NCBI RefSeq assembly: GCF_000718135.1
Contig: NZ_JOEM01000020.1
Coordinates: 1-64,000 of the forward strand
Length of the DNA: 64,000 nucleotides
Origin: Streptomyces cyaneofuscatus
Lineage (GTDB): Bacteria; Actinomycetota; Actinomycetes; Streptomycetales; Streptomycetaceae
Reading direction: 5' to 3'
The first letter of the stretch is position 1, and the number at the start of each line of letters is the position of its first letter. The notes beneath the pieces were generated by a model, which was given only the letters and a program-made list of their open reading frames with translations, was not told the origin of the DNA and searched no databases. This document shows positions 33,661 through 42,476 of this stretch, piece after piece. Position numbers and translations under genes: made by a program.

Positions 33661-35292
33661 TCACCGCCCCGCCCGCACCTCCTCGGCAGTCGTGTCCCGC
33701 AGCTTCCCGTCCAGCCGCAGCCACCGGGTGATCCCGATCGCCTCCAGGAACGGCACGTCGTGGCTCGCCACGATCAGCGCCCCCTCGTACGCCTCCAGGG
33801 CCTCGGTCAGCCGCCGTACGCTCGCCAGGTCGAGGCTGTTCGTCGGCTCGTCCAGCAACAGCAGCCGGGGCGCCGGGTCCGCCAGCAGCAGCATCGCCAG
33901 CGTCGCCCGGAAGCGCTCCCCGCCCGACAGTGTCCCGGCCGGACGGTCGGCGGAGCCCCCCTTGAAGAGGAAGCGCGCGAGCCGGGCCCGGACGCCGTTG
34001 TCGCTCAGGCCGGGGGCCGACCGCTTCACGTTGTCCGCCACCGACAGCGCGTCGTCCAGCGTGTCCAGCCGCTGCGGGAGGAAGCCCAGCGGCACCGGCG
34101 TCGTCGCCTCACCGGAGAGCGGGGCGAGCTCACCCGCGATCGTCCGCAGCAACGCCGTCTTCCCCGCCCCGTTGCGCCCGGTCAGCGCGATCCGCTCCGG
34201 ACCGCTGACGGTCAACTCCCCACGCAGCGGCGGCCCGTAGGGCGGTGCCGGATCACGCAGGAGCAGCACCTCGTTCCCCGGATGCACCCGCGTCGTCGGC
34301 AGCTCGATCCGGATCTCCTCGTCCTCGCGCACCGCCGACTCCGCCTCGTCGAGCCGTTCCCTGGCCTCCGCCAGCCGCTCGGTGTGCAGGATGCGGTGCT
34401 TGCCGGCCGACACCTGGGCGGACCGCTTGCGCTGGCCCATGATCACCTTGGGCTCCCGCTTGGTATCCCACATCTTCTGGCCGTACCGCCTGCGCCGGGC
34501 CAACTTCATGTGAGCGTCGGCCAGTTCGCGCTTCTGGCGCTGCACATCCGACTCGGCGGCCCGCACCATCCGCTGCGCCGCCTCCTGCTCGACGGCGAGC
34601 GCCTCCTCGTACGCCGAGAGGTTTCCGCCGTACCAGGTGACCGCGCCCTCGCGCAGATCCGCGATCCGGTCGACCCGCTCCAGCAGCTCCCGGTCGTGGC
34701 TCACCACGAGCAGCGCCCCGGTCCAGGCGTCGACCGCGTCGTACAGCCGCTTGCGGGCGACCGCGTCCAGGTTGTTCGTCGGCTCGTCCAGCAGCAGCAC
34801 CCCGGGACGGTCCAGCAGCAGGGCCACCAGCCGCAGGAGCACGCACTCGCCGCCGGACATCTCCCCGACCGTGCGGTCCAGGCCGATGTGGCCGAGGCCG
34901 AGCCCGTCCAGGGCGGCGCGGGCGCGCTGCTCCACGTCCCAGTCGTCGCCGATCACCGCGAAGAGCTCCTCGCGTACGTCACCCGCCTCGACGGCGTCGA
35001 TCGCCGCCCGCCGGTCCGCGATGCCCAGCACCCGGTCGACCTCTAGCGCGGTGTCCAGGGTGACGGTCTGCGGCAGATACCCGAGGCCGCCCCGGGTCCT
35101 GATCTCACCTTCCAACGGGGTGAGTTCACCGGCGATCAGCCGCAACAGGGTCGATTTGCCGCACCCGTTGAGGCCGATGAGCCCGGTGCGACCGGGGCCC
35201 ACGGTGAGGTCGAAGCCGGAGAGGACCTCGGTGCCGTCGGGCCAGGAGAAGGAGAGGGAGGTACAGCTGATGTGGGTGTCGGACGCAGACAT
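33661..35292 (-). CDS. ABC-F family ATPase (ribosome-associated, antibiotic-resistance type)
   Basis: This 543-aa protein has two ABC ATPase domains and no membrane segment. Walker A motifs are GLNGCGKST and GRNGAGKTA, signatures are MSGGECV and LSGGERF, and both DEPTN Walker B motifs are present. The linker between the domains (about 240-330) is long, charged and helical, and includes the RRYGQKMWDTKREPKVIMG stretch. ABC-F proteins act at the ribosomal E-site; some protect from macrolides, lincosamides or pleuromutilins and others are housekeeping. Pairing with a UvrA-like gene downstream suggests a resistance function, which is an inference. The ATG at 35292 is preceded by GGGAGATCCGT. Confidence 0.92.
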   Translation of the reverse strand: MSASDTHISCTSLSFSWPDGTEVLSGFDLTVGPGRTGLIGLNGCGKSTLLRLIAGELTPLEGEIRTRGGLGYLPQTVTLDTALEVDRVLGIADRRAAIDAVEAGDVREELFAVIGDDWDVEQRARAALDGLGLGHIGLDRTVGEMSGGECVLLRLVALLLDRPGVLLLDEPTNNLDAVARKRLYDAVDAWTGALLVVSHDRELLERVDRIADLREGAVTWYGGNLSAYEEALAVEQEAAQRMVRAAESDVQRQKRELADAHMKLARRRRYGQKMWDTKREPKVIMGQRKRSAQVSAGKHRILHTERLAEARERLDEAESAVREDEEIRIELPTTRVHPGNEVLLLRDPAPPYGPPLRGELTVSGPERIALTGRNGAGKTALLRTIAGELAPLSGEATTPVPLGFLPQRLDTLDDALSVADNVKRSAPGLSDNGVRARLARFLFKGGSADRPAGTLSGGERFRATLAMLLLADPAPRLLLLDEPTNSLDLASVRRLTEALEAYEGALIVASHDVPFLEAIGITRWLRLDGKLRDTTAEEVRAGR

Positions 35293-35524
35293 ACGGATCT
35301 CCCGTGTACGTCGGGGAAGTGAGCTGAGGACGGCTGACGAGCTGAGGTCGCACACGGGCGCCCGATACCACGACGAGGCGTGGCGGCGCTGCACGGTGCG
35401 GGGGACCTCAGATCAGCAACGTCCTTCTCCGATCCGACGACAACAGGGACAGTCACGAAGGTAGAACCGCGGCGCACATCCCGGCAACGGGTTTTCCGAC
35501 GGGGAGGCGGTGAGGTGCCGCCGC
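35293..35524 (-). promoter_or_regulatory. Leader region of the ABC-F gene with a possible 8-codon uORF
   Basis: The 232 bases between the SsgA-like stop and the ABC-F start contain, on the minus strand, ATG at 35479 followed by seven codons (MCAAVLPS) and TGA (35455-35453). No good Shine-Dalgarno precedes it. Antibiotic-responsive ABC-F genes often have such short leader peptides, but this one is weakly supported. No other feature stands out. Confidence 0.3.
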
Positions 35525-35941
35525 TCAGCAGGCGCCGCCGAGCAGATCGGTCAGGTTCCGGTCCAGCTCCAGATAGCGGTACTCGTCACCCATCGGCACC
35601 AGCTCCTGCGCCCGCTCCAGGAAGCGGCGCAGCTCCGCCGTGCGCACGTGGACCATGGCGATGCCCTCGGCCGCGTGGAACTCCAGCACCGTCCGCTCGT
35701 ACCCGAACGGCCTGACCCGGACGTCCCCCTCGCCGGCCGGGGTGTCGACCCCCGCCGTCAGCAGCTCACGGGAGAACTCCCAGGACACCTCGGTCCCCTC
35801 CAGGGTCGCCGGGGCCGGAAACGCCATCCGCACGGCGAAGGGGTCCTTGCGGTCGTAACTCAGTGTGGCCGGCAGGGTTTCCATCCGCGGGGCGGACGCG
35901 ACCATGCGGGCCTGCACGGACTGCTCGATAACGCTGGACAA
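35525..35941 (-). CDS. SsgA-like protein (SALP), sporulation/cell-division family
   Basis: This 138-aa protein matches the SsgA-like family, which is restricted to morphologically complex actinomycetes. The family directs septum placement and peptidoglycan processing in aerial hyphae. The conserved run YDRKDPFAVRMAFPAPATLEG and the VRVRPFGYERTVLEFHAAEG block are close to the SsgD type as I recall it. A TTG at 35941 is chosen because GGGAG lies about seven bases upstream and the resulting N-terminus (M-SSVIEQ) fits the family; longer frames add unrelated sequence. It stands alone, upstream of the ABC-F gene. Confidence 0.9.
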   Translation of the reverse strand: MSSVIEQSVQARMVASAPRMETLPATLSYDRKDPFAVRMAFPAPATLEGTEVSWEFSRELLTAGVDTPAGEGDVRVRPFGYERTVLEFHAAEGIAMVHVRTAELRRFLERAQELVPMGDEYRYLELDRNLTDLLGGAC

Positions 35942-36168
35942 GACCTGCTCCCTCTCGCGGCTGGGTGAACGGTTCCCGGCATTGGAGTAGACGACGGAAC
36001 GCATCGATCCGTGCACCGGCGGGCGGCGTGAGCTGCGTCACCGCCCACGCCCCGCCTCTCCTCCACGCTCTCCTGCACCCCCGCCTCCTGCCCGCTTCCG
36101 GGCCGCGCACCCTGACCGGCGTACGTTCCGGCCTGCGCGAAGTCCGGGGAGGGTGCCGCCCGGCCCGC

Positions 36169-36471
36169 CTACTGCCCCGGCAACTCCTGCTTGAACGGAG
36201 CGAGTTCGGGTGCCGTCTTGGTCGCGATGAATTCGGTGATCCGGTAGGCGCAGACCCCGTGCGCGGCGAAGGGGTCGGCCGCGGCGATCGCCTCGATCCG
36301 CTGCCGGTCGTCCCCGACGGCGAGGATCACCCCGCCGTCCCGGGGGTTCTTGCGGCCCGACGCGATGAAGACGCCGGCGGCGTACTGCTCGTCGAGCCAG
36401 GCGATGTGCTCCTTCATCAGCGCGTCCGCGCGCTCGACGGGAGCCGTGTAGGTCAATTCGAGTACGAACAT
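36169..36471 (-). CDS. YCII-family protein
   Basis: This 100-aa protein is a ferredoxin-like alpha/beta YCII domain. It begins MFVLELTYTAPVERADALMKE and shows ASGRKNPRDGGVILA in the centre. The conserved His/Asp pair of the family appears as H22 and D27 in KEHIAWLDE. Some YCII proteins are small lyases or dehalogenase-like enzymes, but most are uncharacterised. It is divergent from endonuclease V with 53 bases between the starts. Confidence 0.9.
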   Translation of the reverse strand: MFVLELTYTAPVERADALMKEHIAWLDEQYAAGVFIASGRKNPRDGGVILAVGDDRQRIEAIAAADPFAAHGVCAYRITEFIATKTAPELAPFKQELPGQ

Positions 36472-36524
36472 GATCGTCAGGCTACGGGAACGTGGGTGCC
36501 CCGGCACCGCCTAAGCTGCTGGTC

Positions 36525-37217
36525 ATGACGACACAGCCCACCCCCGCCCATGAGACCCCCGCAGACGAAGCCGAGGGCCGGGCGATCCAGGACCGCCTGC
36601 GCGGCCTCGTGGTGCTGGACGAGCCGGGCCCGGCGCCCGGCACCGGCCTGGTGACCGGGGTCGACGTGGCGTACGACGAGGAGAAGGACGTCGTCGTCGC
36701 GGCGGCCGTGGTGCTGGACGCCGAGACGCTGGAGACCGTGGACGAGGCCACCGCGGTCGGCAAGATCACCTTCCCGTACGTCCCCGGGCTGCTGGCCTTC
36801 CGCGAGATCCCCTCCGTGCTGGAGGCCCTGGAGTCGCTGACCGTCGACCCCGGCGTCGTCATCTGCGACGGGTACGGCCTCGCCCACCCGCGCCGCTTCG
36901 GGCTCGCCAGCCACCTGGGCGTGCTCACCGGGCTGCCCGTGATCGGCGTCGGCAAGAACCCCTTCACCTTCACGTACGAGGCCCCCGGCCCCCGGCGCGG
37001 CGACTTCTCCCCGCTGGTGGACGGCGACGAGGTGGTGGGCCGGGCGCTGCGCACCCAGGAGAACACCAACCCGGTCTTCGTCTCCGTCGGCCACCGGATC
37101 AGCCTCGACAACGCCTGCGCCCACACCCTGCGCCTGGCCCGCCGCTTCCGCCAGCCGGAGAGCACCCGCCGGGCGGACGCGCTGTGCCGGCAGACCCTGC
37201 GCGAAGCGACCGCCTGA
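36525..37217 (+). CDS. nfi: Endonuclease V (deoxyinosine 3' endonuclease)
   Basis: This 230-aa nuclease nicks DNA one nucleotide 3' of deoxyinosine. The RNase H-like core is recognisable by GVDVAYDEE (first catalytic Asp), FPYVPGLLAFREIPSVLEAL (the wedge motif PYIPG-type) and VVICDGYGLAHPRRFGLASHLG (second Asp and the GxAHPRxxGxAxHxG signature). VIGVGKNPF follows. Length is normal. The ATG at 36525 is preferred over an upstream in-frame start with weak context. Confidence 0.96.
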   Translation: MTTQPTPAHETPADEAEGRAIQDRLRGLVVLDEPGPAPGTGLVTGVDVAYDEEKDVVVAAAVVLDAETLETVDEATAVGKITFPYVPGLLAFREIPSVLEALESLTVDPGVVICDGYGLAHPRRFGLASHLGVLTGLPVIGVGKNPFTFTYEAPGPRRGDFSPLVDGDEVVGRALRTQENTNPVFVSVGHRISLDNACAHTLRLARRFRQPESTRRADALCRQTLREATA

Positions 37218-37244
37218 GGGGCCACCGCTTGCCATCGGATTCAA

Positions 37245-37272
37245 TTGAGTATCTGTACGGATGGCATAGATC
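37245..37272 (+). promoter_or_regulatory. Candidate vegetative promoter before the small membrane protein
   Basis: TTGAGT (37245-37250) and TAGATC (37267-37272) are spaced by 16 bases in an unusually AT-rich stretch, and the next ATG is 25 bases downstream. It fits an HrdB-type promoter. Confidence 0.45.
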
Positions 37273-37296
37273 GATCTTGCTGGGCAGGCTGAACAC

Positions 37297-37452
37297 ATGA
37301 ACGCCTCTCGCACAGCTGCCCGCCCCGTCCCCTTCGGCCCCGCCCAGCACCACATGGCCCACGGTATGGCTCTCGGTATGGCCATCGGCGGGGTCGTCGG
37401 CCTCGTCTGGCTGGGCGCGATGCTCTACACGCTGGTCAGCTGGATCTTCTAG
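37297..37452 (+). CDS. Small single-pass membrane protein (51 aa)
   Basis: This short frame encodes 51 residues ending in a hydrophobic helix (MALGMAIGGVVGLVWLGAML to the end). The N-terminus is polar, with a His/Met-rich stretch (AQHHMAHGMALGM). It has typical high third-position GC and a plausible promoter upstream. It ends ten bases before the stop of the convergent reductase gene. Function unknown; small Streptomyces membrane peptides of this size are often conserved but uncharacterised. Confidence 0.6.
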   Translation: MNASRTAARPVPFGPAQHHMAHGMALGMAIGGVVGLVWLGAMLYTLVSWIF

Positions 37453-37462
37453 CAGCGCTTCT

Positions 37463-38653
37463 TCACCGCACCGCCGCCACCCGGAAGCGCAGCCCCGCCG
37501 CCGTCAGGCGTTCCAGCAGCGCGTCGCCCATCGCCGTCGCCGTGGTGACCTGGCCGGAGGTCTCCGGGAGCTTGTCCAGGGCGAGGCAGAGGGCCGACTC
37601 GGCGAGGATCTTGGCCGTCTCGTCGTAGCCCGGATCGCCGCCGGACACCTCGGTGAAGACCCGCCGCCCACCGCCCTCCCCGACGAAGCGGACGCTGAAC
37701 CAGCTCCGCCTGCGGCGCTCCGCGTCCGGCCCCTGCCCCGCCTCGTACCGCCCCATCAGCCAGTCGCGAACGGGACCCACCTGGGCCGCCGCGACCAGCG
37801 CACCGACCGCCGCAGGCCCGCCGAGGGCCATCGGCAGGGTCTTGACCGAGGCGAAGTGGCGGTAGCGGAAGTCGGGGCCGTACCGCTCCAGCGCCCGCGC
37901 GGAGCGGCCCACGACCGCCGGGTCCACGGTCGGCAGCGGCAGCGCCCAGGTGCCGGTGGCCCCGTTGAAGTGCGGGGAGCCCGCCGGGGTGCGGACCCGG
38001 CGCCCCACCTGTCGGGGCTCGTGCAGGCGCCGCTCCCGGGCGGCGAGCAGCATCTGCGGGCCGCGCCCCATCGCGGTGAGCGCGGAGGCGAACGTACCGC
38101 CGGAGAACACGGCGTTGCTGCGGACGAAGCCGTCGACGGTCAGCGGCACACCCTCCGGCAGCTGCTTCACCGTGAAGTACGCCCCCAGGTCATGGGGTAC
38201 GGAGTCGAAGCCGCAGGCATGCACGATACGGGCGCCGGTCTCCCGGGCCCGCGCGTCGTGGCGCACATAGGTCCGGTCGATGAACTCCGCCTCGCCGGTG
38301 AGGTCCAGGTAGTCCGTCCCGGCCTCGGCGCAGGCGGCGACGAGCTTCTCGCCGTACAGGATGTACGGGCCCACGGTCGTGGCCACCACCCGTGCGGATT
38401 CCGCGAGTTCACGCAGCGCGTCCTCGTCGTCCGCGTCGGTCTCCAGCAACGGCAGCTCGGCGCAGCCCGGTTCGATCGCGGTGAGCCGCTCGCGCAGCCG
38501 CTCCAGCTTGGTGCGGCTGCGGCCGGCCAGCCCCCAGCGCAGCTCCTCGGGGGCGTGCGCCGCCAGGTACTCCGCCGTGAGCACCCCCACGAAACCGGTG
38601 GCACCGAAAAGGACGACATCCAGGGGGCGCGCGGCCCCGTTCTGCCTGTTCAC
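37463..38653 (-). CDS. Saccharopine dehydrogenase-like / trans-acting enoyl reductase family protein
   Basis: This 396-aa NAD(P)-binding protein starts with a Rossmann motif (VVLFGATGFVG, 14-24) and contains ARIVHACGFDSVPHDLGAY, typical of the saccharopine-dehydrogenase-like family. That family includes mycobacterial trans-acting enoyl reductase for phenolic glycolipids. GGAGGT four bases before the GTG at 38653 supports the start. It is divergent from a lipid-catabolism operon, which fits a lipid substrate, but no specific reaction can be assigned. Confidence 0.88.
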   Translation of the reverse strand: MNRQNGAARPLDVVLFGATGFVGVLTAEYLAAHAPEELRWGLAGRSRTKLERLRERLTAIEPGCAELPLLETDADDEDALRELAESARVVATTVGPYILYGEKLVAACAEAGTDYLDLTGEAEFIDRTYVRHDARARETGARIVHACGFDSVPHDLGAYFTVKQLPEGVPLTVDGFVRSNAVFSGGTFASALTAMGRGPQMLLAARERRLHEPRQVGRRVRTPAGSPHFNGATGTWALPLPTVDPAVVGRSARALERYGPDFRYRHFASVKTLPMALGGPAAVGALVAAAQVGPVRDWLMGRYEAGQGPDAERRRRSWFSVRFVGEGGGRRVFTEVSGGDPGYDETAKILAESALCLALDKLPETSGQVTTATAMGDALLERLTAAGLRFRVAAVR

Positions 38654-38846
38654 GAGTACCTCCGGGGGGCGAGGGGGACGGGTGGAGACGTGGCAGGCAG
38701 GCTAGCGGAGGGGGGAAGCGGGTGTGCGGCCGGGCGGGGCGTGGGCGTGGAACGTCCGGCGGGGATGCGAGAGGATCCCGGTGAGGAACTAAGCGCTTGC
38801 TCGGCCCGGGGGGTTGTGCGGAGCGGGGCGCGTTCATAGCATCATT

Positions 38847-38857
38847 GATGTTACATC
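38847..38857. promoter_or_regulatory. Palindrome GATGTTACATC upstream of the lipid operon
   Basis: Perfect 5-bp arms (GATGT/ACATC) surround one base, in a notably AT-rich segment 30-40 bases before the first gene of the operon. It is a candidate operator for a TetR- or MerR-type lipid regulator; the MerR gene at the other end of the operon is one candidate. Confidence 0.4.
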
Positions 38858-38886
38858 GGTTGTGTCACACCCCTGGGGGCTCACGG

Positions 38887-40020
38887 ATGGCAAGGACCGG
38901 GCACGGCCCGCTGGCAGGGATCCGGGTCGTCGAGCTGGCGGGGATCGGCCCCGGACCGTTCGCGGCGATGCTGCTGGCGGACCTCGGAGCCGACGTCGTA
39001 CGCGTCGACCGGCCCGGCGGAGCCGGTCTCGGCATCGATCCGGCGTACGACATCACCAACCGCAACAAGCGCTCCGTCCTCGTCGACCTCAAGGACGAGG
39101 GTGGCGCCGGCCGCGTCCTGGACCTGGCCGAACGCGCCGACATCCTCATCGAGGGGTACCGCCCCGGCGTCGCGGAACGACTCGGTGTCGGGCCCGACGC
39201 CTGCCTCGCCCGCAACCCGAAGCTGGTCTACGGGCGGATGACCGGCTGGGGCCAGGACGGCCCGCTGGCGCAGCGGGCCGGGCACGACGTCGCGTACCTC
39301 GCGCTCACCGGCACCCTCTCCATGATCGGCAAACCGGACGAGCCGCCCGTGGTCCCCGCCAACCTGGTCGGCGACTACGCGGGCGGCTCGCTCTACCTCG
39401 TCGTCGGGGTCCTCGCCGCCCTCCAGCACGCCCGCACCCCCGGCGGCGTGGGCCAGGTGGTGGACGCGGCGATCGTCGACGGCGCCGCCCACCTCGCCTC
39501 GATGATCCACGGCATGCTGGCCGCCGGGAGCTGGCAGGACCGGCGCGGCGCCAACCTGCTGGACGGCGGCTGCCCCTTCTACGGCACCTACGCCACCTCG
39601 GACGGCGGCCACATGGCGGTCGGCCCGCTGGAAGGGCAGTTCTACGACGAGTTCATCGGCCTCCTCGGCCTCGCCGACGCCTTCCCCGACCGGTGGGAGC
39701 TGGCCCGCTGGGACGAACTGCGCGCCGCCGTCACCGAGCGCTTCGCGACCCGTACGCGGGCGGAGTGGACCGAGGTCTTCGACGGCACCGACGCCTGCGT
39801 GGCCCCCGTCCTCTCGCTCCGCGAAGCCCCGCACCACCCGCATCTCGCCGCCCGCTCCACCTTCGTCGAGCACAGCGGCATCACCCAGCCCGCCCCCGCC
39901 CCGCGCTTCTCCGCCACCCCCGTCTCCGTCCGCAGCGGCCCCGCCCGGCCGGGCGCCGACACCGACGCGATCGCCGCCGACTGGGACGTACCGGGGCTCC
40001 GGCCCACCCCCCGAGACTAG
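38887..40020 (+). CDS. CoA-transferase-fold protein, alpha-methylacyl-CoA racemase-like
   Basis: This 377-aa protein belongs to the CaiB/BaiF family. Residues aligning with the M. tuberculosis racemase active site are visible: Arg92 (GYRPG), His133 (RAGHDVAYLALTG) and Asp163 (NLVGDYAGGS). This favours racemisation of 2-methyl-branched acyl-CoA over CoA transfer, since a His/Asp pair is kept. As the first gene of a beta-oxidation operon it could convert (2R)- to (2S)-methylacyl-CoA before dehydrogenation. That would suit a genus rich in branched fatty acids. The ATG at 38887 is chosen by alignment of the first beta strand. Confidence 0.88.
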   Translation: MARTGHGPLAGIRVVELAGIGPGPFAAMLLADLGADVVRVDRPGGAGLGIDPAYDITNRNKRSVLVDLKDEGGAGRVLDLAERADILIEGYRPGVAERLGVGPDACLARNPKLVYGRMTGWGQDGPLAQRAGHDVAYLALTGTLSMIGKPDEPPVVPANLVGDYAGGSLYLVVGVLAALQHARTPGGVGQVVDAAIVDGAAHLASMIHGMLAAGSWQDRRGANLLDGGCPFYGTYATSDGGHMAVGPLEGQFYDEFIGLLGLADAFPDRWELARWDELRAAVTERFATRTRAEWTEVFDGTDACVAPVLSLREAPHHPHLAARSTFVEHSGITQPAPAPRFSATPVSVRSGPARPGADTDAIAADWDVPGLRPTPRD

Positions 40021-40028
40021 GAGACCCC

Positions 40029-41171
40029 GTGCAACGCCAGATCTTCACCGAGGAGCACGACGCGTTCCGCGAGACCGTCCGGGCCTTCCTGGCCAAGGAG
40101 GTGCTCCCGTACTACGAGCAGTGGGAGCAGGACGGCATCGTCTCCCGCGACGCCTGGCTCGCCGCCGGGCGCGCCGGGCTGCTCGGCCTCGCCGTCCCCG
40201 AGGAGTACGGAGGCGGCGGCTCCACCGACTTCCGCTACAGCGCCGTCCTCGCCGAGGAGTTCACCCGGGCCGGGGCGCCGGGCCTCGCGATCGGCCTGCA
40301 CAACGACATCATCGGCCCGTACCTCACCGGCCTCGCCACCGACGAGCAGAAGCGGCGCTGGCTGCCCGGCTTCTGCTCCGGTGAGACCATCACGGCCATC
40401 GCGATGACCGAGCCGGGCGCGGGTTCCGACCTCCAGGCGATCCGCACCACCGCCGAGGACAAGGGCGACCACTGGCTGCTCAACGGCTCGAAGACCTTCA
40501 TCTCCAACGGCATCCTCGCCGACCTGGTGATCGTCGTCGCCAAAACCACCCCCGACGGCGGGGCGAAGGGGCTGTCGCTGATCGTCGTCGAGCGGGGCGC
40601 GGAGGGCTTCGAGCGCGGCCGCAACCTCGACAAGATCGGCCAGAAGGCGCAGGACACCGCCGAGTTGTTCTTCAACGACGTCCGCGTCCCCAAGGAGAAC
40701 CTCCTCGGTGAACTCGACGGCGCCTTCATCCACCTGATGACCAACCTGGCCCAGGAGCGCATGGGCATAGCGGTCGCCGGGATCGCCGCCGCCGAACACC
40801 TGCTGGAGATCACCACGCAGTACGTCAAGGAGCGCGAGGCCTTCGGGCGCCCGCTCTCCAAGCTCCAGCACATCCGGTTCGAGATCGCGGAGATGGCCAC
40901 CGAGTGCGCCGTCACCCGCACCTTCCTGGACCGGTGCATCGTCGACCACTCCGACGGGACGCTGGACGCCGTCCACGCCTCCATGGCCAAGTGGTGGGCC
41001 ACCGAACTGCAGAAGCGCGTCGCCGACCGCTGCCTCCAACTCCACGGCGGCTACGGCTACATGAGCGAGTACAAGGTCGCCAAGGCGTTCACCGACGGCC
41101 GTATCCAGACCATCTACGGCGGCACGACCGAGATCATGAAGGAGATCATCGGCCGCTCGCTGCTCGCCTGA
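40029..41171 (+). CDS. Acyl-CoA dehydrogenase, LCAD-like
   Basis: This 380-aa flavoprotein catalyses alpha,beta-dehydrogenation of acyl-CoA. The C-terminal motif is [11 protein letters not shown], with Gly where medium-chain enzymes have the catalytic Glu. The alternative catalytic base of long-chain and isovaleryl enzymes is present as E243 in [11 protein letters not shown]. The whole C-terminal third (CMAKxWAxELQ-like [20 protein letters not shown]) strongly resembles mammalian LCAD. The GTG at 40029 follows the racemase stop by eight bases. Branched or long-chain acyl-CoA is the likely substrate. Confidence 0.94.
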   Translation: MQRQIFTEEHDAFRETVRAFLAKEVLPYYEQWEQDGIVSRDAWLAAGRAGLLGLAVPEEYGGGGSTDFRYSAVLAEEFTRAGAPGLAIGLHNDIIGPYLTGLATDEQKRRWLPGFCSGETITAIAMTEPGAGSDLQAIRTTAEDKGDHWLLNGSKTFISNGILADLVIVVAKTTPDGGAKGLSLIVVERGAEGFERGRNLDKIGQKAQDTAELFFNDVRVPKENLLGELDGAFIHLMTNLAQERMGIAVAGIAAAEHLLEITTQYVKEREAFGRPLSKLQHIRFEIAEMATECAVTRTFLDRCIVDHSDGTLDAVHASMAKWWATELQKRVADRCLQLHGGYGYMSEYKVAKAFTDGRIQTIYGGTTEIMKEIIGRSLLA

Positions 41172-41218
41172 CGCCCCCCGACTCCCTCCCTCTCCACCAC
41201 CCTCGAAAGGCAGCTGTC

Positions 41219-42433
41219 TTGAGTACCGAAGCATTCGTCTACGACGCGATCCGCACCCCGCGCGGCCGTGGCAAGGCCAACGGCGCCCTGCACGGCACCA
41301 AGCCGATCGACCTGGTCGTCGGCCTCATCCACGAGATCCAGGGCCGCTTCCCGGACCTCGACCCGGCCGCCATCGACGACATCGTCCTCGGCGTGGTCAG
41401 CCCGCTCGGCGACCAGGGCTCCGACATCGCCCGGATCGCCGCCATCGCCGCCGGACTTCCCGACTCCGTCGCCGGCGTCCAGGAGAACCGCTTCTGTGCC
41501 TCGGGCCTGGAAGCAGTCAACCTGGCCGCCGCCAAGGTCCGTTCGGGCTGGGAGGACCTCGTCCTCGCCGGTGGCGTCGAGTCGATGTCCCGGGTGCCGA
41601 TGGGCTCCGACGGCGGAGCCTGGGCCATGGACCCCATGACCAGCTTCGAGACCGGCTTCGCCCCGCAGGGCATCGGCGCCGACCTCATCGCCACCATCGA
41701 GGGCTTCAGCCGCCGCGACGTCGACGAGTACGCCGCCCTCTCCCAGGAGCGCGCCGCCGCGGCCTGGAAGGACGGCCGCTTCAACCGCTCCGTCGTCCCG
41801 GTCAAGGACCGCAACGGCCTGCTCGTCCTGGACCACGACGAGCACATGCGCCCCGGTACCACCGCCGATTCCCTCGCCGGCCTCAAGCCGTCGTTCGCCG
41901 CCATCGGTGACATGGGCGGCTTCGACGCGGTGGCGCTCCAGAAGTACCACTGGGTCGAGAAGATCGACCACGTCCACCACGCGGGCAACTCCTCCGGCAT
42001 CGTCGACGGCGCCGCCCTCGTCGCCATCGGCTCGAAGGAGGTCGGCGAGCGCTACGGCCTCACCCCGCGCGCCCGCATCGTCTCCGCGGCCGTCTCCGGC
42101 TCCGAACCCACCATCATGCTCACCGGCCCCGCCCCGGCCACCCGCAAGGCGCTCGCCAAGGCCGGGCTCACCATCGACGACATCGACCTCGTCGAGATCA
42201 ACGAGGCCTTCGCCGGGGTCGTCCTGCGCTTCGTCAAGGACATGGGCCTGAGCCTGGACAAGGTCAACGTCAACGGCGGCGCCATCGCCCTCGGCCACCC
42301 CCTCGGCGCGACCGGCGCGATGATCCTCGGCACCGTCATCGACGAACTGGAGCGCCGCGACCAGCGGTTCGGCCTGGTCACCCTCTGCGTCGGCGGCGGC
42401 ATGGGCGTCGCGACGATCGTCGAACGCATCTGA
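41219..42433 (+). CDS. Acetyl-CoA acyltransferase (thiolase)
   Basis: This 404-aa thiolase performs the last beta-oxidation step. The nucleophile is Cys93 ([13 protein letters not shown]); [21 protein letters not shown] and the second catalytic Cys region CVGGGMG are intact. A TTG start at 41219 is inferred because AAAGGCAG precedes it at good spacing and it gives the standard N-terminus [14 protein letters not shown]. It lies 47 bases after the acyl-CoA dehydrogenase and just ahead of the FadB-like gene. Confidence 0.95.
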   Translation: MSTEAFVYDAIRTPRGRGKANGALHGTKPIDLVVGLIHEIQGRFPDLDPAAIDDIVLGVVSPLGDQGSDIARIAAIAAGLPDSVAGVQENRFCASGLEAVNLAAAKVRSGWEDLVLAGGVESMSRVPMGSDGGAWAMDPMTSFETGFAPQGIGADLIATIEGFSRRDVDEYAALSQERAAAAWKDGRFNRSVVPVKDRNGLLVLDHDEHMRPGTTADSLAGLKPSFAAIGDMGGFDAVALQKYHWVEKIDHVHHAGNSSGIVDGAALVAIGSKEVGERYGLTPRARIVSAAVSGSEPTIMLTGPAPATRKALAKAGLTIDDIDLVEINEAFAGVVLRFVKDMGLSLDKVNVNGGAIALGHPLGATGAMILGTVIDELERRDQRFGLVTLCVGGGMGVATIVERI

Positions 42434-42476
42434 CCGTTCTGCCCCGGCCACCCCTGCTTACGGAGAAAACACCGAC

